Below are positions 1-7,372 of a DNA stretch of 64,000 bases, one piece after another. The stretch is from the NCBI RefSeq assembly GCF_002368195.1, contig NZ_AP018178.1, positions 2,560,634 to 2,624,633 of the forward strand, read 5' to 3'. Position numbers and translations under genes: made by a program. How positions within the stretch are numbered: the stretch's first letter is position 1; each line of letters opens with the position of its first letter. The notes beneath the pieces are model-generated. The model was given only the letters and a program-made list of their open reading frames with translations, was not told where the DNA came from and did not search any database. Origin of the DNA: Calothrix sp. NIES-2100 (GTDB lineage: Bacteria > Cyanobacteriota > Cyanobacteriia > Cyanobacteriales > Nostocaceae).

Positions 1-54
1 AAAATTCTGCGTCGGATGGATAAGGTGTTGAATCGGTTGATTACTAGTTGGTGA
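1..54 (+). CDS. 3' end of an upstream gene (partial)
   Basis: Frame 1 is open from the window edge to a TGA at 52-54 and gives the last 17 residues of a protein (KILRRMDKVLNRLITSW). The stretch is basic and helical, but too short to assign. It lies on the same strand as the polysaccharide exporter genes that follow, so it could belong to the same cluster; that is inference from position only. Confidence 0.45.
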   Translation, partial: KILRRMDKVLNRLITSW

Positions 55-62
55 ATTAAAAA

Positions 63-166
63 ACCTCACCCACCCAACCTCCCTCTCCTATTAGGAGAGG
101 GAGGAGTAAGAGAAAATTAGGTTTTTTCATCCCCTCTCCTTTGAGGAGAGGGGCTGGGGGTGAGGT
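63..166. repeat. Palindromic intergenic repeat
   Basis: Outer arms ACCTCACCC (63-71) and GGGTGAGGT (158-166) enclose two further hairpins, CCTCCCTCTCC/GGAGAGGGAGG and CCCCTCTCC/GGAGAGGGG. This G/C-rich fold-back type is common between cyanobacterial genes. It runs through the in-frame TTG at 141, which argues against that codon as the start of the following permease gene. Confidence 0.6.
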
Positions 167-197
167 CAATGTTGTATTGTCTCACGCAAAGGTAAGA

Positions 198-1067
198 ATG
201 AAGCATCAGCAGTCGAATTCTCAACTCAGAGAAGTGATATATACGCCTGAAAGTAGGTTGAGACATCCGCTAAAGTTGGCTCAACAAATGTGGCGAGACT
301 TGTTAGCATCTCGTGAACTTGCTTGGCGATTGCTGGTGCGAGATATTAGTGCGCAATATCGTCAATCTTTTTTAGGAGTAGCTTGGGCTTTTTTACCACC
401 AATTATTATGGCATTGGGATTTACTTTAGCCCATGATGCCAAAGTAATTAATATTCAAGCTACAGATTTACCTTATCCAGCTTATGTCATGTTCAGCACT
501 GCATTATGGCAAACATTTGTGGAAGCTGTAAATGGGCCAGTACAAGCTGTCATGGTAGCCAAACCGATGTTAGCGAGGGTTAACTTTCCGCGAGAAGCGT
601 TGATTTTGGCGAAACTGGGTGAGGTATTTTTTAACTTTGCAATTAAGTTAATTTTAATCGCGGGATTTTTCCTGTGGTTCCGAATTCCTGTGAGTTGGAC
701 AGTAATTCTCGCGCCCGTCGCCCTAATTCATTTAGTTTTTTTGGGAACATTTTTAGGGATTTTATTAGCTCCCTTGGGGATTTTATATCAAGATGTATCT
801 AGAGGTCTGAGTTTAATTACAGGCTTTTGGTTATTTCTGACTCCGGTAGTTTATCCAGTCCCAAAGCAGGGAATATTTGGCTTTTTAGTCCAGCTTAATC
901 CTGTCACTCCTTTATTAGTAACAACGCGAGAATTAGCAACCACGGGAGTGATATCCGATCCTTATCGTTTTTGGGTTGTCAGTGCAATTACCTTAATTGG
1001 TTTAATTATAACTTGGGTAACATTCCGTTTGGCGATGCCTTTTGTAGTTGAAAGAGTCAGTTCTTAA
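198..1067 (+). CDS. Polysaccharide ABC exporter permease (Wzm-type, ABC-2 family)
   Basis: Integral membrane half of an ABC-2 exporter. Wzm-type permeases move capsule, O-antigen or teichoic-acid-like glycans across the inner membrane with a Wzt ATPase. The protein (289 aa from this start) has a cytoplasmic N-terminus containing the family-typical WRYRDL-like stretch WRLLVRDISAQYRQSFLGVA, then about six hydrophobic segments and a conserved LNPVTPLL motif near the C-terminus. I chose ATG 198 because it follows an AAAGGTAAG ribosome site, whereas the upstream TTG lies inside a palindromic repeat. The stop overlaps the ATPase start by one base (TAATG), so the two are translationally coupled. The sugar exported cannot be told from the sequence. 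Confidence 0.88.
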   Translation: MKHQQSNSQLREVIYTPESRLRHPLKLAQQMWRDLLASRELAWRLLVRDISAQYRQSFLGVAWAFLPPIIMALGFTLAHDAKVINIQATDLPYPAYVMFSTALWQTFVEAVNGPVQAVMVAKPMLARVNFPREALILAKLGEVFFNFAIKLILIAGFFLWFRIPVSWTVILAPVALIHLVFLGTFLGILLAPLGILYQDVSRGLSLITGFWLFLTPVVYPVPKQGIFGFLVQLNPVTPLLVTTRELATTGVISDPYRFWVVSAITLIGLIITWVTFRLAMPFVVERVSS

Positions 1068-2311
1068 TGATGGATTCTGAATTACTGATTTCGGTTGAGC
1101 AAGTTTCTAAGAAATTTTGCCGGAATTTAAAACGGTCTTTACTATATGGTGTGCAAGATATTTGTACAGAGTTAACCGGAGGAACTAGAAAAGGTGATAC
1201 TCTACGTCCCAAAGAATTTTGGGCGTTGAAAGATGTGAGCTTTCAACTGCGGCGCGGAGAAGCTTTAGGCTTAGTGGGAGCCAATGGCGCTGGAAAAAGT
1301 ACATTGCTGCGGATTATTAGTGGACTGATTAATCCTGATACTGGAACTGTGAAGGTGAGGGGGAGATTAGCACCATTAATTGCTTTGGGAGCTGGTTTTA
1401 ATCCGGTTTTGACAGGGCGAGAAAATATCTATGCTAATATGTCGATTTTGGGTTTATCGACTCAAGAAATAGAACAGCGGTTTGCAGATGTGGTAGATTT
1501 TGCGGGGATTGCAGAAGCAATTGATGCACCTGTACAAACTTATAGTTCTGGGATGGCGGCTAGATTGGGTTTTGCTTGTGCGGTTCACATAGAACCTGAT
1601 GTTTTACTAATTGATGAAGTGCTAGCGGTTGGCGATACCAATTTTCGCGTCAAATGTTATCAGAGATTAGCAAAACTGCGAGAAGCGGGTACAGCTTTTA
1701 TTTTAGTTTCTCATAATCCCCATGTGGTTTTAAATGTCTGTGAAACTTCTGTTTATCTGAAGCAGGGTGAATTGATTAAATATGGTGAAACAGAAGCGGT
1801 AATTCGTCAATACGAAGAAGATTTAAGTTTGGGTGGAACAGATACATCTATAGGAAGGATGTTTTTACCGCCAAAGCCGGAGAGTGAAAGCTTAGGTATA
1901 GATATTGTTTCTGTTTGCTTTAAGGATGAGCATGGTAATATACTTACGGCTCCTCTTTGTGGGGAATTAGCTTATTTATGTGTAGAATGCAAAGCCGATA
2001 AACAAGTGGAAAATGCGAATTTAGGTGTATCTATCACTGCTTTATCTGGACAGAATGAGCGGGTTTTATATATCACTTCTGCTAGCGATAATCAACCATT
2101 GAATATTTTACCGGGAAAGGTGGAAATCCAAATGCAGATGCCTTATTTTTGCTTATTGCCCGGTTTATATAGTGCCAAAATATATATCAAAGAAGGTGTG
2201 TGTTCTTTTGATATTGTTGAATCTTTTCGATTTATGGTCAAAGCGAGTAAAATTACTAGTCGTTCGTTATTTTATCAGCCTCGGAAGTGGGAAGTGATTA
2301 ATAATTCGTAA
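1067..2311 (+). CDS. Polysaccharide ABC exporter ATPase (Wzt-type, with C-terminal domain)
   Basis: ATPase partner of the preceding permease. Walker A is GANGAGKST near residue 71, the signature is YSSGMAARLGF near 160 and Walker B is DVLLIDEVLAVGD near 180, with a switch His in LVSHNPH. Residues from about 250 to 410 form an extra C-terminal domain. In Wzt proteins such a domain is a beta-sandwich that recognises the glycan terminus, so this exporter probably selects its substrate chemically. The gene begins one base inside the permease stop codon. Polysaccharide export is well supported by family; O-antigen-like rather than capsule-like export is inferred from the extra domain. Confidence 0.9.
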   Translation: MMDSELLISVEQVSKKFCRNLKRSLLYGVQDICTELTGGTRKGDTLRPKEFWALKDVSFQLRRGEALGLVGANGAGKSTLLRIISGLINPDTGTVKVRGRLAPLIALGAGFNPVLTGRENIYANMSILGLSTQEIEQRFADVVDFAGIAEAIDAPVQTYSSGMAARLGFACAVHIEPDVLLIDEVLAVGDTNFRVKCYQRLAKLREAGTAFILVSHNPHVVLNVCETSVYLKQGELIKYGETEAVIRQYEEDLSLGGTDTSIGRMFLPPKPESESLGIDIVSVCFKDEHGNILTAPLCGELAYLCVECKADKQVENANLGVSITALSGQNERVLYITSASDNQPLNILPGKVEIQMQMPYFCLLPGLYSAKIYIKEGVCSFDIVESFRFMVKASKITSRSLFYQPRKWEVINNS

Positions 2312-2352
2312 TTTGTAATTCGTAATTTATTTGTGAGGGCGATCGCTTTTAA

Positions 2353-2560
2353 GAGGATGTTTGAAAAGTCCTCTTATGTGTAGCAAAAAGTTTTAGATCC
2401 CCCTAAATCCCCCTTAAAAAGGGGAGGCAGTGCGTTGGGCGGGTTTCCCGACTTGAAGCAACTGCCGTGGACTTTAAGAGGTTTCCCCCCTTTTTAAGGG
2501 GGGCTAGGGGGGATCAATAACTACTTAAGATCACAGCTAAAAACTTTTCAAACAACCTCC
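2353..2560. mobile_element. MITE-like non-coding element with terminal inverted repeats
   Basis: Termini GAGGATGTTTGAAAAGT (2353-2369) and ACTTTTCAAACAACCTC (2543-2559) are inverted repeats with one mismatch in 17. Inside is a second fold-back, GATCCCCCTAAATCCCCC near 2396 and its partner ending GGGGGGATC near 2515, around a spacer of about 60 bp. There is no reading frame. The structure fits a miniature inverted-repeat element moved by a transposase encoded elsewhere. No clear target-site duplication was seen. Confidence 0.65.
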
Positions 2561-3065
2561 AAGTAACAAAAGTTAACTATAAAATTTTTGACTTCGCTGT
2601 TATCGGTAGTTGAAAAACCCCGCCTTTGCAATGAGTTTAGAGAGGATCGGTATTATCTTCCTTCTCGATAGGGGGAAGGAAAATTTATTACACCCTGAAT
2701 GCGGCGTTTAAGGTTGGGCGGAAATCAGTGCTTTAAAAATTATTTTTTCTGATATGATAAAAAAATCAGGGTATTTGATGATATCTTTGGAAAATACAGG
2801 ATTTTTTCCAATTATCTTTGTGTTTAATATGCAAGAATGACTATTGTGAGGACACAGTTAGCCTTCTCCAATGCTCAAGACAACCGTTGGATGCGTGAGA
2901 TTTAGATATTATCTATCAGCAACGCATACAGGTTAAGCATTGCCCAATATCTAGCGTAATTCCTATTGTTGTAAAAGTTGCAATATTGACTTTTATGACT
3001 ATAAAAACAATGTATGATTTTAACAGTAATTGATGATTTAGCAAGTATACGAAAGCGTCTATCCG

Positions 3066-3229
3066 CTTTCAGAATCATCAATTTTTTTCAATATAATCAA
3101 TAAGAAGAAAATATTAAGCCAAGAGGTAACTTAATGGTTGATATATTTTCACGTTTCTGAATCTCTGCGTCCTGAATAACCACTGAATTCACTACCTATC
3201 AACTACACCAAAGTTCAGGAGCAACTCAA
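3066..3229 (+). promoter_or_regulatory. Duplicated upstream region of precursor gene 1
   Basis: This stretch resembles 4300-4455 upstream of precursor 3: both share AGAATCATCAA, a run ending AGGTAACTTAATG, a TGAATCTCTGCGTCCTGA-like block and TCAACTACACCAA, then an AGGAG ribosome site. The last ~85 bp also match 3704-3788 before precursor 2. Conservation of non-coding DNA before three paralogous genes points to a shared promoter or leader. The rest of the gap (2561-3065) is AT-rich with no gene seen. Confidence 0.5.
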
Positions 3230-3586
3230 ATGACTATTACAGTCGAAAAAAACCAGTTAAACAACCAAAGCATTTTACAAAATTTTGCTTTTGGTGAAGA
3301 AATTGACGAACAAGCTGCGGAAATAATTTCTGGTGGCACTGAGAAATTTAGGATTAAAAATACAACATCGCAGGCAATTTCTTACACAATGGATGGCGTA
3401 GAATGTGTAATACAACCCGGTCAAGAACAAAGAATTGTTACCGATATGGGTGGGATCGTTAAATTTGATAGAGATACTCGAGACAAGCAAGTCAGAGCGA
3501 AAGGATATGACCTGAGTGATTCTGAACAATATGAATTCCAAGTCGCTCCGTATAATTCCAATCGTATTAATCTCTATTGGGTTTGA
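3230..3586 (+). CDS. Double-glycine leader precursor protein 1
   Basis: A 118-aa small protein with a 36-residue leader ending EIDEQAAEIISGG, the double-glycine type cut by C39 peptidases during export. The leader is nearly identical to those of the genes at 3789 and 4456. The predicted mature part (82 aa) starts TEKFRIKNTTSQAISY and contains DG, IQPGQE, GGIVKFD and YEFQ blocks that it shares with precursor 3. It has one Cys, so it is not a typical lanthipeptide or disulfide bacteriocin; alternating hydrophobic positions suggest a beta-rich fold. The start follows CAGGAG. Family databases might call it a bacteriocin-like peptide on leader alone; killing activity is unproven. It probably leaves the cell through the transporter at 5145. 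Confidence 0.8.
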   Translation: MTITVEKNQLNNQSILQNFAFGEEIDEQAAEIISGGTEKFRIKNTTSQAISYTMDGVECVIQPGQEQRIVTDMGGIVKFDRDTRDKQVRAKGYDLSDSEQYEFQVAPYNSNRINLYWV

Positions 3587-3661
3587 TTAATGTAATCTGA
3601 CTTTTCAGATTATTTAGGGTTGACAAAAAAAGTTTTTTCGTGAGGAGTCATTCGTAGGATT

Positions 3662-3698
3662 AACCCATTTTACTAGGTATCAGCTATCCTAATGGGTT
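3662..3698 (+). promoter_or_regulatory. Hairpin between precursors 1 and 2
   Basis: AACCCATT (3662-3669) pairs with AATGGGTT (3691-3698), with an inner TAGG/CCTA pairing around a TATCAGCTA loop. No T-run follows, so it may be a processing or stability hairpin rather than a terminator. It sits in the untranslated region just before the conserved leader block of precursor 2. Confidence 0.4.
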
Positions 3699-3788
3699 AC
3701 ATATTTTCGCGCTTCTTAATCCTCTGCATTCTCAATAAAGATTGCATTGATTACCAATGAACTAGACTAAACTTCAGGAGAAAATTAA

Positions 3789-4031
3789 ATGGCTATTAAT
3801 AGCGAACAAACCTTGTTAAACAACCAAAGTATTTTAGAAAAAGTTACTTTGGTAGAAGAAATTGATGAACAAGGGGCAGAAATAATTTCTGGGGGTCAAT
3901 CTTTCAATGCTTTTGAGGAGAAGCCACCAAAGAAAGGAGAAGAAAGAGAGGATGACAAAAAAGACGATGAAACATTATCTGGACAATTTTTCCAGCAGGC
4001 TAATTTTGCATTTGGTCTGGACAGAAGATAG
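3789..4031 (+). CDS. Double-glycine leader precursor protein 2 (charged core)
   Basis: An 80-aa protein. The 36-residue leader (MAINSEQTLLNNQSILEK... EIISGG) matches precursors 1 and 3, but the 44-residue mature part is unrelated to theirs. It starts QSFNAFEEKPPKKGEE, is very rich in Lys, Glu and Asp, and ends with a short aromatic tail (FFQQANFAFGLDRR). It contains no Cys, Ser/Cys cluster or cyclisation signature. The start follows CAGGAG. It may be a different cargo that borrows the same leader, or a core decayed or replaced by recombination after the GG site. Confidence 0.72.
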   Translation: MAINSEQTLLNNQSILEKVTLVEEIDEQGAEIISGGQSFNAFEEKPPKKGEEREDDKKDDETLSGQFFQQANFAFGLDRR

Positions 4032-4197
4032 TTAAGAAGCAACAGCAACAGAAATCACTACTATTAAGTAGGGCTTGCTAATGTCACGGTAGGTTTGATA
4101 AATCAATTGTTGATTTTAGTAATAACTGATTTGCTAAACCTGCCCTAAAGAGTTAGATGATTGCGATGGATTTTAACATCTTTTTCCACGGTCAATA

Positions 4198-4285
4198 AAA
4201 ATTATCTGCGTAAATCCTACCTCAATATAGTCAACTCATTAGACTGTATTTTCTCTTCAACAAGGATTGCGGTTGTAGGTCAAAA
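4198..4285 (+). repeat. Diverged copy of the transporter upstream region
   Basis: CGTAAATCCT, ATATAGTCAACT, CACTGTATTTTCTC-like and TTCAACAA blocks here recur at 5080-5145 just before the transporter start. Past the point matching the transporter ATG, the reading VGQNLPLQQESSK still resembles MKYQIVLQHSEE. This suggests that a unit of precursor plus transporter-upstream DNA was tandemly duplicated and the upstream copy was cut short. Confidence 0.45.
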
Positions 4286-4299
4286 TTTGCCATTACAGC

Positions 4300-4455
4300 A
4301 AGAATCATCAAAAAAAATTTGATTGAATAAATCAGCAGTAAATATCAAGCAAATAGGTAACTTAATGATTGTTTTCGCGCTGCTTAATCTCTGTGTCCTG
4401 AGTTACTACTTAATTGACTAACAATCAACTACACCAAGTTTGAGGAGGAACTTAA
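4300..4455 (+). promoter_or_regulatory. Duplicated upstream region of precursor gene 3
   Basis: Homologous to 3066-3229 (see precursor 1), including AGGTAACTTAATG, CTTAATCTCTGTGTCCTGA and ATCAACTACACCAA, followed by the strong ribosome site GAGGAGG before ATG 4456. Conserved spacing relative to the start codon supports a shared expression signal. Confidence 0.5.
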
Positions 4456-4824
4456 ATGGCTATTACAGTTGAAAAAAATATGTTAAACAACCAAAGCATT
4501 TTACAAAATTTTGCTTTGGTTGAAGAACTGGACGAACAAGCTGCGGAAATAATTGCTGGCGGCTACGAGGTGTTTACGATTAGAAATCAAACAAACTACA
4601 ACATTACACACACTGTAGATGGTACACAATTCCTAATTCAACCTGGTGAAGAATGGACATATACTGCCTACAGCGGAGGAATAATTGAATTTGATACTGA
4701 TGGTCGAGAGGGTTACAACTTCACTAAATCATACAATTTGGATGACGGGGGAATCTATGAATTTCAAAACAACGACTACACTGTAGGCAATCCATATGAT
4801 CTTGATCTCTATTCTGTAGGCTAA
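4456..4824 (+). CDS. Double-glycine leader precursor protein 3
   Basis: A 122-aa paralogue of precursor 1. The leader ends LVEELDEQAAEIIAGG (residues 21-36). The 86-aa mature part starts YEVFTIRNQTNYNITH and keeps the F-x-I-x-N-x-T, TVDG, IQPGEE, GGIIEFD, Y-x-L-D and YEFQ positions of precursor 1. It has no Cys at all. Two paralogues that keep the core pattern while varying the residues between imply selection on a folded product. It is adjacent to the transporter and is its likely substrate. It could be a bacteriocin, a surface or matrix protein, or a signal; the sequence does not decide. Confidence 0.8.
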   Translation: MAITVEKNMLNNQSILQNFALVEELDEQAAEIIAGGYEVFTIRNQTNYNITHTVDGTQFLIQPGEEWTYTAYSGGIIEFDTDGREGYNFTKSYNLDDGGIYEFQNNDYTVGNPYDLDLYSVG

Positions 4825-4960
4825 TCTGGCTTTTCGCATGATGTAGAAAAATCTAAATGTAGGTTGATGAGCTACCGCCATAGATGAGTTTCCCGGCTTG
4901 TAGGGAATGAATCAATTTTGGATTTATTTCACGTAATTAATTTGGGGGCTTCAAACTCGT

Positions 4961-5010
4961 TGAGATTTTAAATTTTGAATCTTCACCAAAATATAAAATT
5001 TAAAATCTCA
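4961..5010. repeat. AT-rich inverted repeat before the transporter
   Basis: TGAGATTTTAAATTTT (4961-4976) and AAAATTTAAAATCTCA (4995-5010) are perfect 16-bp arms around an 18-bp spacer. It lies between precursor 3 and the transporter and could act as a partial terminator that sets precursor above transporter expression. Sequence alone does not prove this. Confidence 0.5.
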
Positions 5011-5144
5011 AATTCGGTGACTTTGGACGCACAGAAACCCAACATTGAAGCTACTTTGTTGAATCATAATTTTTCAACGTAAATCCTCATTCCATATAGT
5101 CAACTTCTTTCACTGTATTTTCTCCTCAACAATTGCGCCTGTAA

Positions 5145-7313
5145 ATGAAATATCAAATTGTCCTTCAACACAGTGAAGAAGACTGTGGTGCAGCTACTTT
5201 AGCGACTATCGCCAAACATTACGGACGCAACTTTACCCTGAACCGTGTGCGCGAAGCTGTTGGTACGGGAGCAAGAGGAACGACTTTATTAGGATTAAAG
5301 CGGGGTGCAGAAGCTTTGGGATTTCATTCCCGACAAGTTAAAGCTACTCCCGAACTCATCAAGCAGTTAAATCAAGCTCCTTTACCTGCCATCATTCATT
5401 GGAAAGGCTACCACTGGGTAGTATTATACGGGCAGAAGGGTAATAAATATGTCATTGCTGACCCTGGTGTTGGGATTCGTTTCTTGACTCACCAGGAATT
5501 AATTACAGGTTGGAGTAATGGGGTGATGCTGTTACTCCTTCCCGATGAAAGCCGCTTTTATCAACAAGAATCAGATAATATTGGCGGTTTGGGACGTTAC
5601 ATCCAACGGGTTTATCCCTATCGGTTTATTTTAGCCCAAGCGATCGCTATTAACATCGCTATTGGTCTGCTTTCTCTCGCATCACCTTTCATGATGCAAC
5701 TACTCACCGATGATGTTCTCGTGCGGGGAGATACCCAACTATTAACCACTGTGGCTATTGGTGTCATCACCCTGAACTTAATTAGAAGTGCTATTGGTTT
5801 GGTACAATCGCACCTCATCGGCTATTTTGGTCAAAGATTGCAATTAGGATTAATCCTGGAATACGGGCGCAAACTCTTACATTTACCCTTATCTTACTTT
5901 GAAGAACGACGCAGTGGGGAGGTTGTAAGCCGCATTGCTGATGTTCACGCTGTCAATAACTTAGTTTCCCAAATTGTCCTCGGATTACCCAGTCAATTTT
6001 TTATTGCTGTAGTTTCCTTGGGCTTTATGCTGTTTTACACTTGGGAGTTAACTCTGGCTTCGATAGTTGCATTTGTCATTGTCACGACTGTTAACTTACT
6101 TTTCTTACCAGCACTGCGACAGAAAACCCGCAACATGATTGTTTCTGGTACAGAAAACCAAGGCTTTTTGGTAGAAACATTTCGCGGAGTACAAGTCCTC
6201 AAAACTACCCAAGCTACAACCCCAGCTTGGGAAGAATATCAAGGAAATTTTGGACACCTTGCTAACCTAGGCTGGAGTACGATGCAGCTAGGACTTTACA
6301 GCAGCACTATTACCAGTATTCTTTCGACATTTATTAATATTGGTATCCTCTGGATGGGTAGCTATTTAGTAATTAATCGCACTTTAACAATCGGACAATT
6401 GTTAGCCTATAACGGCATGAGTAGCAATTTTCTCGGCTTTTTGGGTTCTGCCATTAACTTGATAGATGAGTTTATCACTTCGCAAATAGTTATTCAACGG
6501 CTGACAGAAGTTATTGATGCTACCCCAGAAGATGAAAATGACCTGAAAAAGCAGTGGGTAGAAATTCCCGCTTATACAGATATTACTTGCACGGAAATTA
6601 ATTTTCACCACACAGGTAGAGTTGATTTACTGCAAGATTTTTCTATAACTATTCCTGGTGGTGAAGTAATTGCTTTAATTGGTAAATCTGGCTGTGGTAA
6701 AAGTACCCTGGCAAAATTGTTGACTGGTTTATATAAAATTCAATCAGGAAATATTCGCTATGGTGGTTATAATCAGCAAGATATATCTTTAGAATGTTTG
6801 CGGCAACAGGTGATTTTAATCCCACAGGAAGCTCATTTTTGGAGTCGTTCTATTCTGGATAATTTCCAATTTAGCTATCCTCATATTAGTTTTGCAGACA
6901 TTGTTATAGCTTGTAAAATTACTGGTGCAGATGAATTTATCAGCGAATTACCTGATAAATATCAAACTGTCTTAGGAGAATTTGGTGCTAATCTTTCTGG
7001 TGGACAAAAGCAACGATTAGCTATTGCTAGAGCCATAGTTACTGACCCACCTATCCTGATTTTAGATGAATCTACTAGCGCACTTGACCCTGTGAGCGAA
7101 GCACAAATACTAGATAAGCTTTTAGACCATCGTCAGGGTAAAACGACTATTTTAATTAGTCACCGCCCTCGGGTGATTCAGCGAGCAGATTGGATTGTTT
7201 TTTTAGAAAAAGGACAGTTAAAAATTGCCGGTACGCGAGAAGATTTGCTGCAAGTTCCTGGGGAGCATTTAGACTTTTTGGATGATGTGATTTTGAAGAT
7301 GAATTGGCGTTGA
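5145..7313 (+). CDS. Peptidase-containing ABC transporter (C39 family)
   Basis: Cuts double-glycine leaders and exports the cargo across the inner membrane. The 722-aa protein has an N-terminal C39 papain-like peptidase with Cys14 (HSEEDCGAA), His90 (GYHWVVL) and Asp106 (ADPG), so the catalytic triad is intact. A six-helix ABC membrane domain spans about 158-440. The ATPase has Walker A GKSGCGKST (513-521), signature LSGGQ (617-621) and Walker B ILILDE (637-642). Three double-glycine precursors lie directly upstream and an HlyD adaptor directly downstream, so this is a complete PCAT-type export system apart from the outer-membrane TolC, which is not in the window. No clear ribosome site precedes the ATG. 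Confidence 0.93.
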   Translation: MKYQIVLQHSEEDCGAATLATIAKHYGRNFTLNRVREAVGTGARGTTLLGLKRGAEALGFHSRQVKATPELIKQLNQAPLPAIIHWKGYHWVVLYGQKGNKYVIADPGVGIRFLTHQELITGWSNGVMLLLLPDESRFYQQESDNIGGLGRYIQRVYPYRFILAQAIAINIAIGLLSLASPFMMQLLTDDVLVRGDTQLLTTVAIGVITLNLIRSAIGLVQSHLIGYFGQRLQLGLILEYGRKLLHLPLSYFEERRSGEVVSRIADVHAVNNLVSQIVLGLPSQFFIAVVSLGFMLFYTWELTLASIVAFVIVTTVNLLFLPALRQKTRNMIVSGTENQGFLVETFRGVQVLKTTQATTPAWEEYQGNFGHLANLGWSTMQLGLYSSTITSILSTFINIGILWMGSYLVINRTLTIGQLLAYNGMSSNFLGFLGSAINLIDEFITSQIVIQRLTEVIDATPEDENDLKKQWVEIPAYTDITCTEINFHHTGRVDLLQDFSITIPGGEVIALIGKSGCGKSTLAKLLTGLYKIQSGNIRYGGYNQQDISLECLRQQVILIPQEAHFWSRSILDNFQFSYPHISFADIVIACKITGADEFISELPDKYQTVLGEFGANLSGGQKQRLAIARAIVTDPPILILDESTSALDPVSEAQILDKLLDHRQGKTTILISHRPRVIQRADWIVFLEKGQLKIAGTREDLLQVPGEHLDFLDDVILKMNWR

Positions 7314-7372
7314 AGAAGGCAGAGGGCAGAAGGCAGAGGGCAGAAGGAACAAGTCAGTGAATTGGTATAACT

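Noticed and set aside
141..197. TTG start for the Wzm-type permease
   Set aside because: The added residues are encoded by a palindromic repeat; ATG 198 has a ribosome site.
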